A stretch of DNA of 64,000 bases from Clostridiales bacterium. Its GTDB lineage: Bacteria > Bacillota > Clostridia > Lachnospirales > CAG-274. Location of the stretch: NCBI GenBank assembly GCA_018371275.1, contig JAHALF010000002.1, positions 62,001-126,000 of the forward strand, read 5' to 3'. The translations under genes and the position numbers were made by a program. This document shows positions 33,883-42,564 of the stretch, one piece after another; the first letter of the stretch is position 1, and the number at the start of each line of letters is the position of its first letter. The notes below the pieces were generated by a model that saw only the letters and a program-made list of their open reading frames with translations, made no database searches and had not been told where the DNA came from.

Positions 33883-36342
33883 TTAATTCTTATTAAACAA
33901 AAATTCTTCTATATAATCAACAGTTATAGTATCACCGTTTGCAAAAGCTTCATCAAGATATTTTTCTGCAAAATTATCTTCTATATTAGTTTGTATAGCC
34001 CTTCTAAGTGGTCTAGCCCCATAATTATTATCGTATCCAAGCTCTACAATCTTATCCATAGCCTTTTCTGTAAAAGATATTTCTATGTTTAAATTATCCT
34101 TTATTCTTTTTGAAAGTTCATCTAGCATTATTTTAGATATTTCCTTAACTTCATCTTTATTTAATGTATGGAACACTATTATATCATCTATCCTATTTAA
34201 AAATTCAGGTTTAAATGTCTTCTTTACTTGTTCCATAACATTCTTTTTCATATCTTCATATTTTTTAACTTCATCATCAGATGCAGTAAAGCCTAATTTT
34301 TTATTTTCTGTTATACTTCTAGCTCCTACATTAGATGTCATTATTATAACAGTATTTTTAAAGTCAACTTTTCTACCTTGAGAATCTGTTATATGCCCAT
34401 CATCTAAAACTTGTAATAAAAGGTTAAATACATCTGGATGTGCTTTTTCTATTTCATCAAATAATATAACAGAATAAGGTTTTCTCCTTATCTTTTCGCT
34501 TATTTGTCCACCATCATCATATCCAACATAACCAGGAGGTGAACCTATAAGTTTGGAAATACTATGCTTTTCCATAAACTCACTCATATCAACTCTAATC
34601 ATAGAGTCTTCATCGCCAAATAATACTTCACTTAAAGTTTTAGATAACTCTGTCTTACCAACACCAGTAGGACCTAAAAATAAAAATGAACCAATAGGTC
34701 TTTTAGGATTTTTAAGTCCTACTCTACCTCTTCTTATAGCTTTAGCAACAGCTTTAACGGCATCTTCTTGTCCAATAACCCTTTTATGAAGTATGTTCTC
34801 CATATTTTTAAGCCTTTGGCTTTCTTCTTCTTGCATTTTTTTAACTGGTATGCCTGTCCAGCCAGATATAATATCTGCTATTTCTTCTGGAGTTACAACT
34901 TGAGCTTCATTACCATTTTTATCTTTCCACTTGTTTTTTTCTTCATCTAATTTTGTTCTTATTTCTTGTTCTTTTATTTTTATTTGACTAGCCATTTCAT
35001 AATTTTCTGTTTTTATAGCCTCTTCTTTTTCTTTAGAGAAATCTATCAATTTTTCTTCTAAATTTTTAATATTTGGTGGCATTGTAAAAGTAGTTAGCCT
35101 TACTTTAGATGCTGCCTCATCTAAAACATCTATAGCTTTATCTGGTAAAAACCTATCTGTTATATACCTATTAGATAACTTAACAGCAGCTATTATGGCA
35201 TCATCTGTTATCTTAACACTATGGTGTACTTCATATTTATCTCTTAAACATTTTAACATTTTTATAGCATCTTCTTCTGTAGGTTCTTCAACCTTTACTG
35301 GCTGAAATCTTCTTTCTAAAGCTGCGTCTTTTTCTATATGCTTCCTATATTCATTTAAAGTAGTAGCACCTATTATTTGTATTTCACCTCTAGCAAGAGA
35401 TGGCTTTAATATATTAGATGCATCTATAGCGCCTTCTGCTCCACCTGCACCTATTATAGTGTGTATTTCATCTATAAACAATATAACATTATGACTTTCT
35501 TTTACTTCCTTAATAATTTTTTTGATACGTTCCTCAAACTCTCCACGATATTTAGAGCCTGCTACAACAGATGCAATATCCAAAGATACTACTCTTTTAT
35601 CTTTTAATATTTCTGGAACATCTCCTTTTGCTATTTTCTCTGCAAGACCTTCAGCAATAGCTGTTTTACCTACCCCTGGTTCACCTACAAGACAAGGATT
35701 ATTTTTTGTTCTTCTTGACAATATTTGTATAACACGTTCTATTTCTGTATCTCTACCATCAATAGGGTCAAATTTATGTTCAACAGCAAGATTTGTAAAA
35801 TCTCTACTATACTGGTCTAAAGTTGGTGTATTATTATTTTTATTACTATTTTTAGAACTTCTATTTATAGGTGTACCCGTTGCATTTTCTCCTTCTCCAA
35901 GCATAACTAATATATCATCATATAAAGCTTGTGGATTTACATTTAGATTTTGCAATATTTTTATAGCAATACTATCTCCATATAAAGCACTAGACTCTTT
36001 TATAAGAGCTATAATTATATGCTCTGTTCCTATATAATTTGTTCCCATACCTACTGCTTCATCACAACTTCTATTTAGTATTCTTTTCATTCTTGGTGTA
36101 AAAGCGTCTGAAGAGATATATCCTTTTACATCAGATTGCCCTACTAATTTTATTATTTCCTCTTTAACTTTATCATAAGTTATACCTTTCATTTCTAATG
36201 CTTTTGCTGCAACACTATTTTTAGCATATACTAACCCAAGAAGTAAATGTTCTGTTCCTATATAATTATGTCCAAAATCCGATGCACTTTTACCTGCATG
36301 GTTTATTACATCTTCTGCTTTTTTTGTAAATTTTAATTGCAT
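33883..36342 (-). CDS. clpC: ATP-dependent protease ATPase subunit ClpC
   Basis: ClpC unfolds proteins, including McsB-phosphorylated ones, and feeds them to ClpP. The 819-residue protein has the double Clp-N repeat (about 1-150), then D1 with Walker A GEPGVGKTAIAEG near 215. The UVR-containing middle domain (about 425-460) is the hallmark that separates ClpC from ClpB or ClpE. D2 has Walker A GPTGVGKTELSK near 555 and the C-terminal ClpB-small domain. It is the last gene of the mcsA-mcsB-clpC operon, 11 nt after mcsB. SD AGGAGG. ClpP must be encoded elsewhere. Confidence 0.97.
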   Translation of the reverse strand: MQLKFTKKAEDVINHAGKSASDFGHNYIGTEHLLLGLVYAKNSVAAKALEMKGITYDKVKEEIIKLVGQSDVKGYISSDAFTPRMKRILNRSCDEAVGMGTNYIGTEHIIIALIKESSALYGDSIAIKILQNLNVNPQALYDDILVMLGEGENATGTPINRSSKNSNKNNNTPTLDQYSRDFTNLAVEHKFDPIDGRDTEIERVIQILSRRTKNNPCLVGEPGVGKTAIAEGLAEKIAKGDVPEILKDKRVVSLDIASVVAGSKYRGEFEERIKKIIKEVKESHNVILFIDEIHTIIGAGGAEGAIDASNILKPSLARGEIQIIGATTLNEYRKHIEKDAALERRFQPVKVEEPTEEDAIKMLKCLRDKYEVHHSVKITDDAIIAAVKLSNRYITDRFLPDKAIDVLDEAASKVRLTTFTMPPNIKNLEEKLIDFSKEKEEAIKTENYEMASQIKIKEQEIRTKLDEEKNKWKDKNGNEAQVVTPEEIADIISGWTGIPVKKMQEEESQRLKNMENILHKRVIGQEDAVKAVAKAIRRGRVGLKNPKRPIGSFLFLGPTGVGKTELSKTLSEVLFGDEDSMIRVDMSEFMEKHSISKLIGSPPGYVGYDDGGQISEKIRRKPYSVILFDEIEKAHPDVFNLLLQVLDDGHITDSQGRKVDFKNTVIIMTSNVGARSITENKKLGFTASDDEVKKYEDMKKNVMEQVKKTFKPEFLNRIDDIIVFHTLNKDEVKEISKIMLDELSKRIKDNLNIEISFTEKAMDKIVELGYDNNYGARPLRRAIQTNIEDNFAEKYLDEAFANGDTITVDYIEEFLFNKN

Positions 36343-36353
36343 ACTAAAACCTC

Positions 36354-37373
36354 CTATTTATTAAAAACTTCATTAAGATATTTTGCTCTATATAACTCTA
36401 TGTCGTCTTTTTCTTCTATATTAAATCTATCTATAATATTGGCAGATTGTATATTCATAATAATATTATACATATTTTTAGATATATTATTATCTAATAT
36501 ATTAATATCTAAACCAAGCCATATATTAGATAAATGATTAATAGCTTCCTCAAATTTTATCTTTTTACAATATTTTATTATACCATAAGAGCGATATATT
36601 TTATCTATTATTTCTAAATTTTTATCTTCTCTTAAAATTTTTCTAAGATTTTTTTCCCTTTCAACTATTTGCATAGTTATATTTTTTAAATCCTCTATTA
36701 TTTCATTTTCTGTCTTTCCAAGAGTTATTTGATTAGATATTTGATATATACTACCAAAAGCTTTACTCCCTTCACCGTGCATACCTCTTAGTGTCATACC
36801 AAATTTAGCTATACTTTCTGATATAGATTGTATATGGCCAAATTTATCTAACATTGGTATATATAACATAAAAGATGCTCTAAGCCCAGTACCAACATTT
36901 GTTACACAAGATGTAAGATAGCCATATTGACTATCAAAAGCATATGATAGGCTTTCTTCTAAAAGATTATCTATCCTAGTAGCCTCTTTAAAACATTTTT
37001 CTATATTATAACCACTATTTATAGACTGTATTCTTATATGATCTTCTTCATTTATCATAATATTAATATTACTATTTTTTTCAGATATAATAGCTTTTGG
37101 CTTATTACTTTCTAAAAAATTGTTACTTATAATGTATTGTTCTAACATGGTATATTGTTTTATTTTATTAAGATTAGAAAAATCTATTTTTTCAAAACAA
37201 TCTTTACTACTTATTCTATCGTTAAATATGGCTTTTGTAACCTTTTCTATCATTTCCTCAGACTGATTATTACTTATAAATTTATAAAATGGATATTCTT
37301 TAAGGTTTCTTGCAAGGCGTACTCTACTTGATATAATAATATTATTATCATTTTCTTGTTCATACCACATCAT
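36354..37373 (-). CDS. mcsB: Protein-arginine kinase McsB
   Basis: McsB phosphorylates arginine residues on misfolded proteins and marks them for ClpC-ClpP. The 339-residue protein is a phosphagen-kinase homologue. SSRVRLARNL (about 15-24) begins the guanidino-kinase domain, and the catalytic loop with TSCVTNVGTGLRASFMLYIP lies near 152-171. RGMHGEGSKA near 200 is the conserved allosteric and nucleotide region. Two adjacent ATGs can start it (37373 or 37370); the first overlaps the mcsA stop by one base (TAATG), which suggests coupled translation. It acts with McsA, its zinc-finger activator. Confidence 0.95.
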   Translation of the reverse strand: MMWYEQENDNNIIISSRVRLARNLKEYPFYKFISNNQSEEMIEKVTKAIFNDRISSKDCFEKIDFSNLNKIKQYTMLEQYIISNNFLESNKPKAIISEKNSNINIMINEEDHIRIQSINSGYNIEKCFKEATRIDNLLEESLSYAFDSQYGYLTSCVTNVGTGLRASFMLYIPMLDKFGHIQSISESIAKFGMTLRGMHGEGSKAFGSIYQISNQITLGKTENEIIEDLKNITMQIVEREKNLRKILREDKNLEIIDKIYRSYGIIKYCKKIKFEEAINHLSNIWLGLDINILDNNISKNMYNIIMNIQSANIIDRFNIEEKDDIELYRAKYLNEVFNK

Positions 37374-37855
37374 TACATAGCACCTCTTTCCATTTGTTTT
37401 ATTTTATCTCTAATCTTAATAGCCTGTTCATAATCTTCATTTTTTATAGCAATATTAAGTTTTTCCCTTAATGTTTCTATACTATCTAAATTAGGTTTAT
37501 ATGTTTCTAAGTTTTTAGGTTTTTTTCCTGTATGGATATTTTTTTCTTGCATATTATTAAATATAGGATTTAATTTTTCTCTAAATATATTATAACAATT
37601 AGTACAACCCATTTTACCACTATTTTTAAATTGTTCAAAAGTATTACCACATATATCACATTGATAGTTTTTTTCATATGAATCTAATAATATATTATTA
37701 GAGAAAAAACTATCAAAAAAATTATTTATAAAACTATTATTATAATTTATATTTTTAAAACAATCATCACATAAACTATGATCTACTTTTAAACCATTTA
37801 TATATTGACTATATTTGATACTAGCTTTATTTTTTTTACATTTTTCACAGAGCAT
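37373..37855 (-). CDS. mcsA: McsA, zinc-finger activator of McsB
   Basis: This 160-residue protein has two zinc-binding cysteine pairs at the N-terminus (Cys3/Cys6 and Cys29/Cys32) and two more (CDIC and CTNC near 60-85). A C-terminal UVR motif (about 122-158, LREKLNIAIKNEDYEQAIKIRDKI) matches the one in ClpC. McsA stimulates the arginine kinase McsB and tethers it to ClpC. It is the first gene of the operon here. The repressor gene ctsR, normally in front of mcsA in Bacillus, is missing from this locus. SD AAGGGGG. Confidence 0.95.
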   Translation of the reverse strand: MLCEKCKKNKASIKYSQYINGLKVDHSLCDDCFKNINYNNSFINNFFDSFFSNNILLDSYEKNYQCDICGNTFEQFKNSGKMGCTNCYNIFREKLNPIFNNMQEKNIHTGKKPKNLETYKPNLDSIETLREKLNIAIKNEDYEQAIKIRDKIKQMERGAM

Positions 37856-37895
37856 AAAAATCCCCCTTTAACACTATACAACTTATCACTTCTAT

Positions 37896-37924
37896 ATAAT
37901 ATCATTATTAGCCACATTTGTCAA
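37896..37924 (-). promoter_or_regulatory. Promoter of mcsA-mcsB-clpC
   Basis: The minus strand has -35 TTGACA (37919-37924), a 17-nt spacer and -10 TATTAT (37896-37901). Confidence 0.75.
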
Positions 37925-37934
37925 TGAGTGCTAA
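37908..37934 (-). promoter_or_regulatory. CIRCE-like (HrcA) element over the mcsA promoter
   Basis: On the minus strand TTAGCACTC, a 9-nt spacer and TGTGGCTAA occur at exact CIRCE geometry. One half is identical to the CIRCE consensus, and the other keeps 5 of 9 bases (GCTAA). The spacer holds the -35, as in known HrcA operators. Confidence 0.5.
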
Positions 37935-37950
37935 AAAATATTTTAAACTA

Positions 37951-37986
37951 TAGCTTACCTATAACTATTTAGCTATATGTAAGCTA
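37951..37986 (-). terminator. Hairpin ending the flotillin-zinc ribbon operon
   Basis: Outer stem TAGCTTAC / GTAAGCTA with an additional AT-rich inner pairing. The following U stretch is broken, so it may be a partial terminator. Confidence 0.6.
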
Positions 37987-37996
37987 TTAAAAATTT

Positions 37997-38146
37997 TTAC
38001 ATTTTTCTAAAACACTTTATACATCTTTGCTTATCAATATTATTGGCTGTATTACAATATTTACATATTTTAAATTTCCTTATACCATATTTATTTTTAC
38101 ATATTTTTAAAGAGTAACTAAAGTTTTCATCTTTTATATTATTCAT
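37997..38146 (-). CDS. Zinc-ribbon microprotein, 49 residues
   Basis: A short frame from ATG 38146 to the stop at 37997 is preceded by AGGGGAT at good SD distance. The protein is basic and ends in a four-cysteine zinc ribbon: Cys28, Cys31, Cys42 and Cys45 (CKYC, then CIKC). Its cysteine spacing, C-x2-C-x10-C-x2-C, is the same as in the 138-residue protein encoded 9 nt upstream, and the loop is similar (NNID against NNIND). It is probably the last gene of the nfeD-floA operon, and a hairpin follows. The function is unknown; a protein- or RNA-binding role is possible. It is easily missed because of its size. Confidence 0.75.
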   Translation of the reverse strand: MNNIKDENFSYSLKICKNKYGIRKFKICKYCNTANNIDKQRCIKCFRKM

Positions 38147-38155
38147 AATTATCCC

Positions 38156-38572
38156 CTATAAAAATCTACCACATTTTAAGCAAAAGTTATCATTTATATT
38201 ATTCTTATGTCCACAAGCTTGACATATTCTATGTTCTTGTAAATTAGTATTTTGTTCTCTTCTATCTATTATATCTTCTTTAATGTTACTAGTACTTTCA
38301 TAATTTTTATTTTCTTCCATCTTACTCTTTATAACAGATATTTCTTTTTCTATGTCTAACATTTGCTTATATTTTTCATCAAAAAATTCACCTATAGTAC
38401 CACCATAAGAATATATTTCATATACCTTCTTACCTGTCTCAATATATACATTTCTTAATTTTTCTTCTTGAGATGATAGCTGCATAGAAAGCTTAGTATT
38501 TTTTATAATATCTTTTGATGTTTTTGTTATATTTTTGCCAATTTTATTAATCATAGATTTTATTTCTTCCAT
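38156..38572 (-). CDS. Coiled-coil zinc-ribbon protein
   Basis: This 138-residue soluble protein has a long helical N-terminal part (about 1-90, beginning MEEIKSMINKIGKNITKTSK) likely to form a coiled coil. A polar linker and a C-terminal zinc ribbon with CQAC and CLKC (C-x2-C-x10-C-x2-C) follow. Proteins of this shape are common in clostridia but have no assigned role. ATG 38572 is used because AGAGG sits 6 nt upstream; the earlier ATG at 38587 lacks an SD and its codons contain this SD. It follows the diguanylate cyclase at 18 nt and precedes the 49-residue zinc ribbon at 9 nt. Confidence 0.82.
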   Translation of the reverse strand: MEEIKSMINKIGKNITKTSKDIIKNTKLSMQLSSQEEKLRNVYIETGKKVYEIYSYGGTIGEFFDEKYKQMLDIEKEISVIKSKMEENKNYESTSNIKEDIIDRREQNTNLQEHRICQACGHKNNINDNFCLKCGRFL

Positions 38573-38590
38573 AGTATCCTCTTTCATAAA

Positions 38591-39682
38591 TTAATCAATT
38601 ACTACACAATTTTTTATTGTTGACTTACCTTTATATAAGTTTACATCTGCTTGTTTTAAAACTCTTTCTATATCATTATTTTCTAAATTAAATTCTGCTA
38701 ATCCAAAAGTCATAGTAACTTTTATATTTTCATCTTTATATGCTAACTCATGTTGCCTTATATCGTTTAATATTTTTTCACAAATAACCTTTGAGGTATA
38801 TATATCAGAGTTTTTTATTAGTATTAAAAATTCTTCTCCACCCCATCTACATATATCTATATCATATTGTTTGCTATTTTCTATAAATATATTAGCAATA
38901 TCTTTTAATACTAAATCTCCACAATCGTGTCCATACGTATCATTTATCTTTTTAAAATTATCTATATCACATATAGCTATAGAAAAAGCTTTCTTTAATT
39001 TATTAAATTTTTCTATATGAACCTTTAGGTTTTCATTCATACATCGTCTATTACTTATATTAGTTAGCTGATCTATATTAGCAATATTTTTTAATATTTC
39101 ATTTTTAGATTCTAAGTCTTCTTGTATAAATCTCATTTCATATAAAAATGAATATACAAGATAAACAAAGAAAATACTTGCACATATAGTATTAAAACTA
39201 TATAAAGGTCTATCTAAAATTTTAAAATCTTCTTGAAACATAGCTATTCTAGATGATGAAACCTTCTCTGATATTTGATAATTTAAAAGTGTTACAATAG
39301 AAAGAATATGCCCATAGATATTCTTTTTTAAAATATTTATAGATATAAAGTATATAACTGGTATTAAACAAAGAGGATATATATAAAATCCACACTGCCA
39401 ACCAATAAAATATACACATAAAACACTATGTATAGAAACCTCTATAAACGTTATTATAGTAGATAAAATTAAATTTTTTTCTATAAAGTATAGATAAAAA
39501 AATATATACATAATTCCACTAAAAATATTAAAATAAACAAGTACGCTTACACCTTTTATAAAAAATATAGTTGAAAATATAAAATGTAATATAGCTGCCA
39601 ATCCAATACATACTTTAAAAGATGATAAAAATGTTATTTTTTGCTTTTGTAACTTATTTTCAATAAAAATTTCCCCATTCAT
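38591..39682 (-). CDS. Membrane diguanylate cyclase (GGDEF domain)
   Basis: This 363-residue enzyme should make cyclic di-GMP from two GTP. The N-terminal 190 residues form about six membrane helices with no sensor domain I recognise, then a short helical linker. The GGDEF domain (about 200-360) has DQLTNISNRRC, CDIDNFKKINDTYGHDCGD and the active-site motif GGEEF. The product-inhibition site RxxD upstream of it is not conserved (KQYD), so feedback inhibition may be absent. It is encoded 17 nt after floA, so the flotillin and the cyclase should be co-expressed in the same membrane. The signal sensed is unknown. Confidence 0.93.
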   Translation of the reverse strand: MNGEIFIENKLQKQKITFLSSFKVCIGLAAILHFIFSTIFFIKGVSVLVYFNIFSGIMYIFFYLYFIEKNLILSTIITFIEVSIHSVLCVYFIGWQCGFYIYPLCLIPVIYFISINILKKNIYGHILSIVTLLNYQISEKVSSSRIAMFQEDFKILDRPLYSFNTICASIFFVYLVYSFLYEMRFIQEDLESKNEILKNIANIDQLTNISNRRCMNENLKVHIEKFNKLKKAFSIAICDIDNFKKINDTYGHDCGDLVLKDIANIFIENSKQYDIDICRWGGEEFLILIKNSDIYTSKVICEKILNDIRQHELAYKDENIKVTMTFGLAEFNLENNDIERVLKQADVNLYKGKSTIKNCVVID

Positions 39683-39699
39683 TATTTATAGACCTTTTA

Positions 39700-40695
39700 T
39701 TAACTATTTTTTTCAGTACCTCTCACACCGACTTCAAAATTCATATTACTAAGACTATCTTTAAAAGATATATCTGCCTTTGTTTTTTCTAAATTATAAT
39801 AATCCATAACACCTATATTCCCATTTTTTAATGCCTCTGCAATAGCTGTTGGAACCATAGCCTCTGCTTCTACTACTTTAGCTTTCATCTCTTCAACATG
39901 TGCTTTCATTTCTTGTTCCATAGCTATAGCTAAAGCCCTTCTTTCTTCTGCTTTGGCTTGAGCTATTTTTTTATCTGCATCTGCCTGTTCTATTTGTAAA
40001 TGAGCACCTATATTTCTACCAATATCAATATCTGCTATATCTATAGATAAAATCTCAAAAGCAGTCCCAGAATCTAATCCTTTACTTAAAACAACTTGTG
40101 ATATTCTATCCGGATTTTCTAAAACTTCTTTATGACTTTTTGAAGAACCAACAGTAGTTACTATACCTTCACCAACACGAGCAACGATAGTTTCTTCACC
40201 CGCTCCCCCAACAAGTCTTGAAAGATTTGCTCTAACAGTAACACGAGCAACAACTTTAACCTCTATACCATCTACTGCAACAGCAGATATCCAAGGAGTT
40301 TCTATTATTTTAGGATTTACGCTCATTCTTACTGCCTCAAAAACATCTCTACCTGCAAGGTCAATAGCAGCTGCTTTTTCAAAAGAAAGCTCAAGATTTG
40401 CTCTATGAGCTGCTATTAAAGCATCTACCACATTATCAACCCTACCACCTGATAATAAATGGGACTCTAACTGATTTGTATTTATATCTAAACTAGCTTT
40501 TGTACCTTTTATAAGTGGTTTTATAATTCTGTCTGGTCTAACTCTTCTAAGCCTCATACCTATTAATGAAAATATACTAACTTTAACACCTGCTGCTGCT
40601 GCCGATATCCACAATCCTACTGGTATAAAACTAAGTACTATAACTATTAAAATAAATACTATAAAAAATAAAACTGGAAAAATTACTAATTCCAT
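39700..40695 (-). CDS. floA: Flotillin-like protein FloA
   Basis: FloA scaffolds functional membrane microdomains in Gram-positives. The 331-residue protein has a hydrophobic N-terminal hairpin (about 5-45) that inserts in the membrane. An SPFH/PHB-like domain (about 50-200) with LIGMRLRRVRPDRI and NPDRISQVVLSKGLDSGTAFEI follows, then an Ala/Glu-rich flotillin coiled coil (about 225-285, ADADKKIAQAKAEERRALAIA). The length matches Bacillus YqfA. The NfeD-type partner is encoded 12 nt upstream, as usual. The downstream neighbours (diguanylate cyclase, zinc ribbons) are not the usual ones. SD AAGGAGG. Confidence 0.96.
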   Translation of the reverse strand: MELVIFPVLFFIVFILIVIVLSFIPVGLWISAAAAGVKVSIFSLIGMRLRRVRPDRIIKPLIKGTKASLDINTNQLESHLLSGGRVDNVVDALIAAHRANLELSFEKAAAIDLAGRDVFEAVRMSVNPKIIETPWISAVAVDGIEVKVVARVTVRANLSRLVGGAGEETIVARVGEGIVTTVGSSKSHKEVLENPDRISQVVLSKGLDSGTAFEILSIDIADIDIGRNIGAHLQIEQADADKKIAQAKAEERRALAIAMEQEMKAHVEEMKAKVVEAEAMVPTAIAEALKNGNIGVMDYYNLEKTKADISFKDSLSNMNFEVGVRGTEKNS

Positions 40696-40707
40696 AAAAC
40701 CGCCTCC

Positions 40708-41181
40708 TTAATTTCTGTTTACTAACCCTACATAAAGCTTATTATCTTCAAATTTTATTATTTTTATTAAAGAATTTCTTTTTATATACCCATCATCAGA
40801 TACAACATCTAATGCTATACCATTAAATTCTCCACTGCCATAAGGTCTTAAATCTGTTTTAGAAATTCCTTCTTTACCTACAAAGTATTCCATATTACCA
40901 ACTTGTTTTTTATCATTTTCTAAAACATCAGTTAAAATAACCTTACCATATATTTGCATACGTTTTAATTTTTTTATTGCAAAATACAAACCTAGTGTAA
41001 TAGATAATATTTCTATTAAAACTATAAGTATGCCAAACTTAAATGAAAATATAGTTATAATCCAAGATAAAATTATGAGTATAATACCTATAATTCCAAA
41101 AGCACCAAACCCAGGAATTAGCAATTCTACAAATAAACAACTTAAACCAACTATTAATAAAAATATGATAAGTATTTCCAT
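40708..41181 (-). CDS. NfeD-family membrane protein
   Basis: This 157-residue protein has two to three membrane helices (about 2-75, with PGFGAFGIIGIILIILSW typical of NfeD). The C-terminal OB-fold domain (about 95-155) has GKEGISKTDLRPYGSGEFNGIALDVVSDDGYIKRN. NfeD-like proteins are partners of flotillins and stomatins, and this is the short type without the ClpP-like protease domain. It is the first gene of a five-gene operon with floA. SD AAGGAGG. A promoter with TATAAT lies about 50 nt upstream. Confidence 0.93.
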   Translation of the reverse strand: MEILIIFLLIVGLSCLFVELLIPGFGAFGIIGIILIILSWIITIFSFKFGILIVLIEILSITLGLYFAIKKLKRMQIYGKVILTDVLENDKKQVGNMEYFVGKEGISKTDLRPYGSGEFNGIALDVVSDDGYIKRNSLIKIIKFEDNKLYVGLVNRN

Positions 41182-41227
41182 ACAATCTCCTCCTTAATAA
41201 GCAAGATTTAGTAAAACACCTAGTATA

Positions 41228-41256
41228 ATTATACTAATATATAGCATAGTTTTCAA
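41228..41256 (-). promoter_or_regulatory. Promoter of the nfeD-floA operon
   Basis: The minus strand has -35 TTGAAA (41251-41256), a 17-nt spacer and -10 TATAAT (41228-41233). Confidence 0.7.
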
Positions 41257-41314
41257 TATTATTGTAATAAATATCAGCTATTTTGTATAATTTAATATAC
41301 TTAAATTAATTTTA

Positions 41315-42412
41315 TTAAACATTAAACCTAAATAAAATAACATCTCCATCTTTAACAATATATTCTTTACCCTCACTTCTTACAAGACCTTGCTCTTTAG
41401 CTTGTGTTAAAGACCCAAGTCTTATCAAATCATCGTAAGATACAACCTCTGCTCTTATAAACCCCCTTTCAAAATCTGAATGTATTTTACCAGCTGCACC
41501 AGGTGCTTTTGTTCCATTTGTTATAGTCCAAGCTCTAACCTCTTGAGGGCCTGCTGTTAAATAACTTATAAGTCCAAGAAGAGAATAACTAGCGCTTATA
41601 AGTCTATCAAGTCCACTTGTTTCGCAACCTAAATCTGCTAAAAATTCTTTTTTCTCATCATTATCAAGCTCTGCTATCTCTTCCTCTATTTTAGCACAAA
41701 CAACAAATACTTCAGAACCTTCTTCTTTAGCTAATTTTCTTACTTCATTTACAAATTGATTATTTTTGGCATCATCTGCAAGTTCTTCTTCTGCCACATT
41801 TGTAGCATATAGAACTGGTTTAAATGTAAGAAGATTTAAATCTTTAACAAAGTTTATTTCCTCATCATCATTAAACTCAATATTTCTTGCAACCACCCCT
41901 TCTTCAAGGCTAGACTTAAGTCTTTCTAAAATATTAAGTTCTTTTTGCAAAGATTTATCTGCTTTAGCAGCCTTTGATGTTCTTGATATTCTTCTATCAA
42001 TAACTTCAATATCAGAAAAAATAAGTTCAAGATTTATAGTTTCTATATCTCTAACAGGATTTACAGAAGCATCTACGTGTACAATATTCCCGTCCTCAAA
42101 GCATCTAACAACGTGTACAATAGCATCTACTTCTCTAATATGTGATAAAAACTTATTTCCAAGCCCTTCACCTTTACTCGCACCTCTAACAAGACCTGCT
42201 ATGTCAACAAATTCTATAACAGCTGGTAATACTTTTTTAGAGTCATATATTTCTCTTAATTTTTCAAGCCTTTCATCTGGTACAGGTACAATGCCAACAT
42301 TAGGGTCTATTGTACAAAATGGGTAATTGGCAGATTCTGCACCACCTTGTGTAAGAGAGTTAAACAATGTACTTTTACCAACGTTAGGTAAGCCTACAAT
42401 ACCTAGTTTCAT
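41315..42412 (-). CDS. ychF: Ribosome-associated ATPase/GTPase YchF (OLA1 family)
   Basis: This 365-residue P-loop protein of the Obg-related YchF/OLA1 group prefers ATP over GTP in studied members and binds ribosomes. G1 GLPNVGKST is at 6-14, G3 DIAGLVRGASKGEGLGNKFL near 70-88, and the altered base-specificity motif ATNVAEEE near 200. A coiled-coil insert lies near 125-165, and the C-terminal TGS domain ends DGDVILFRFNV. It has its own promoter and no close partner. SD AAGGAAG. The role is thought to be in stress and translation control. Nothing unusual is seen. Confidence 0.96.
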   Translation of the reverse strand: MKLGIVGLPNVGKSTLFNSLTQGGAESANYPFCTIDPNVGIVPVPDERLEKLREIYDSKKVLPAVIEFVDIAGLVRGASKGEGLGNKFLSHIREVDAIVHVVRCFEDGNIVHVDASVNPVRDIETINLELIFSDIEVIDRRISRTSKAAKADKSLQKELNILERLKSSLEEGVVARNIEFNDDEEINFVKDLNLLTFKPVLYATNVAEEELADDAKNNQFVNEVRKLAKEEGSEVFVVCAKIEEEIAELDNDEKKEFLADLGCETSGLDRLISASYSLLGLISYLTAGPQEVRAWTITNGTKAPGAAGKIHSDFERGFIRAEVVSYDDLIRLGSLTQAKEQGLVRSEGKEYIVKDGDVILFRFNV

Positions 42413-42455
42413 AAATTTATCTTCCTTTCAATAACTAATCATATTTATATATTAT

Positions 42456-42484
42456 AGTATACTTTATATTAGTTATTTCTTCAA
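42456..42484 (-). promoter_or_regulatory. Promoter of ychF
   Basis: The minus strand has -35 TTGAAG (42479-42484), a 17-nt spacer and -10 TATACT (42456-42461). Confidence 0.55.
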
Positions 42485-42502
42485 GACTTTTAACCTATTT
42501 AG

Positions 42503-42531
42503 TTTACAAAAATATATTTAAAGGTTATAAT
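42503..42531 (+). promoter_or_regulatory. Promoter of rqcH
   Basis: TTTACA (42503-42508), a 17-nt spacer and TATAAT (42526-42531), about 34 nt before the ATG at 42565. Confidence 0.65.
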
Positions 42532-42564
42532 ATAAAAAATATGCTTATAAAAGGAGGATATTTT

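Noticed and set aside
35522..36037. Open frame of 171 codons antisense to clpC
   Set aside because: ClpC is intact with all motifs on the other strand; this frame has no SD or recognisable domain.
37856..37934. CtsR operator before mcsA
   Set aside because: The required tandem GGTCAAA heptads are not present; TGTCAA here is the -35 read backwards.
41766..42326. Open frame of 186 codons antisense to ychF
   Set aside because: Ser-rich reverse reading of a conserved GTPase gene; no SD.
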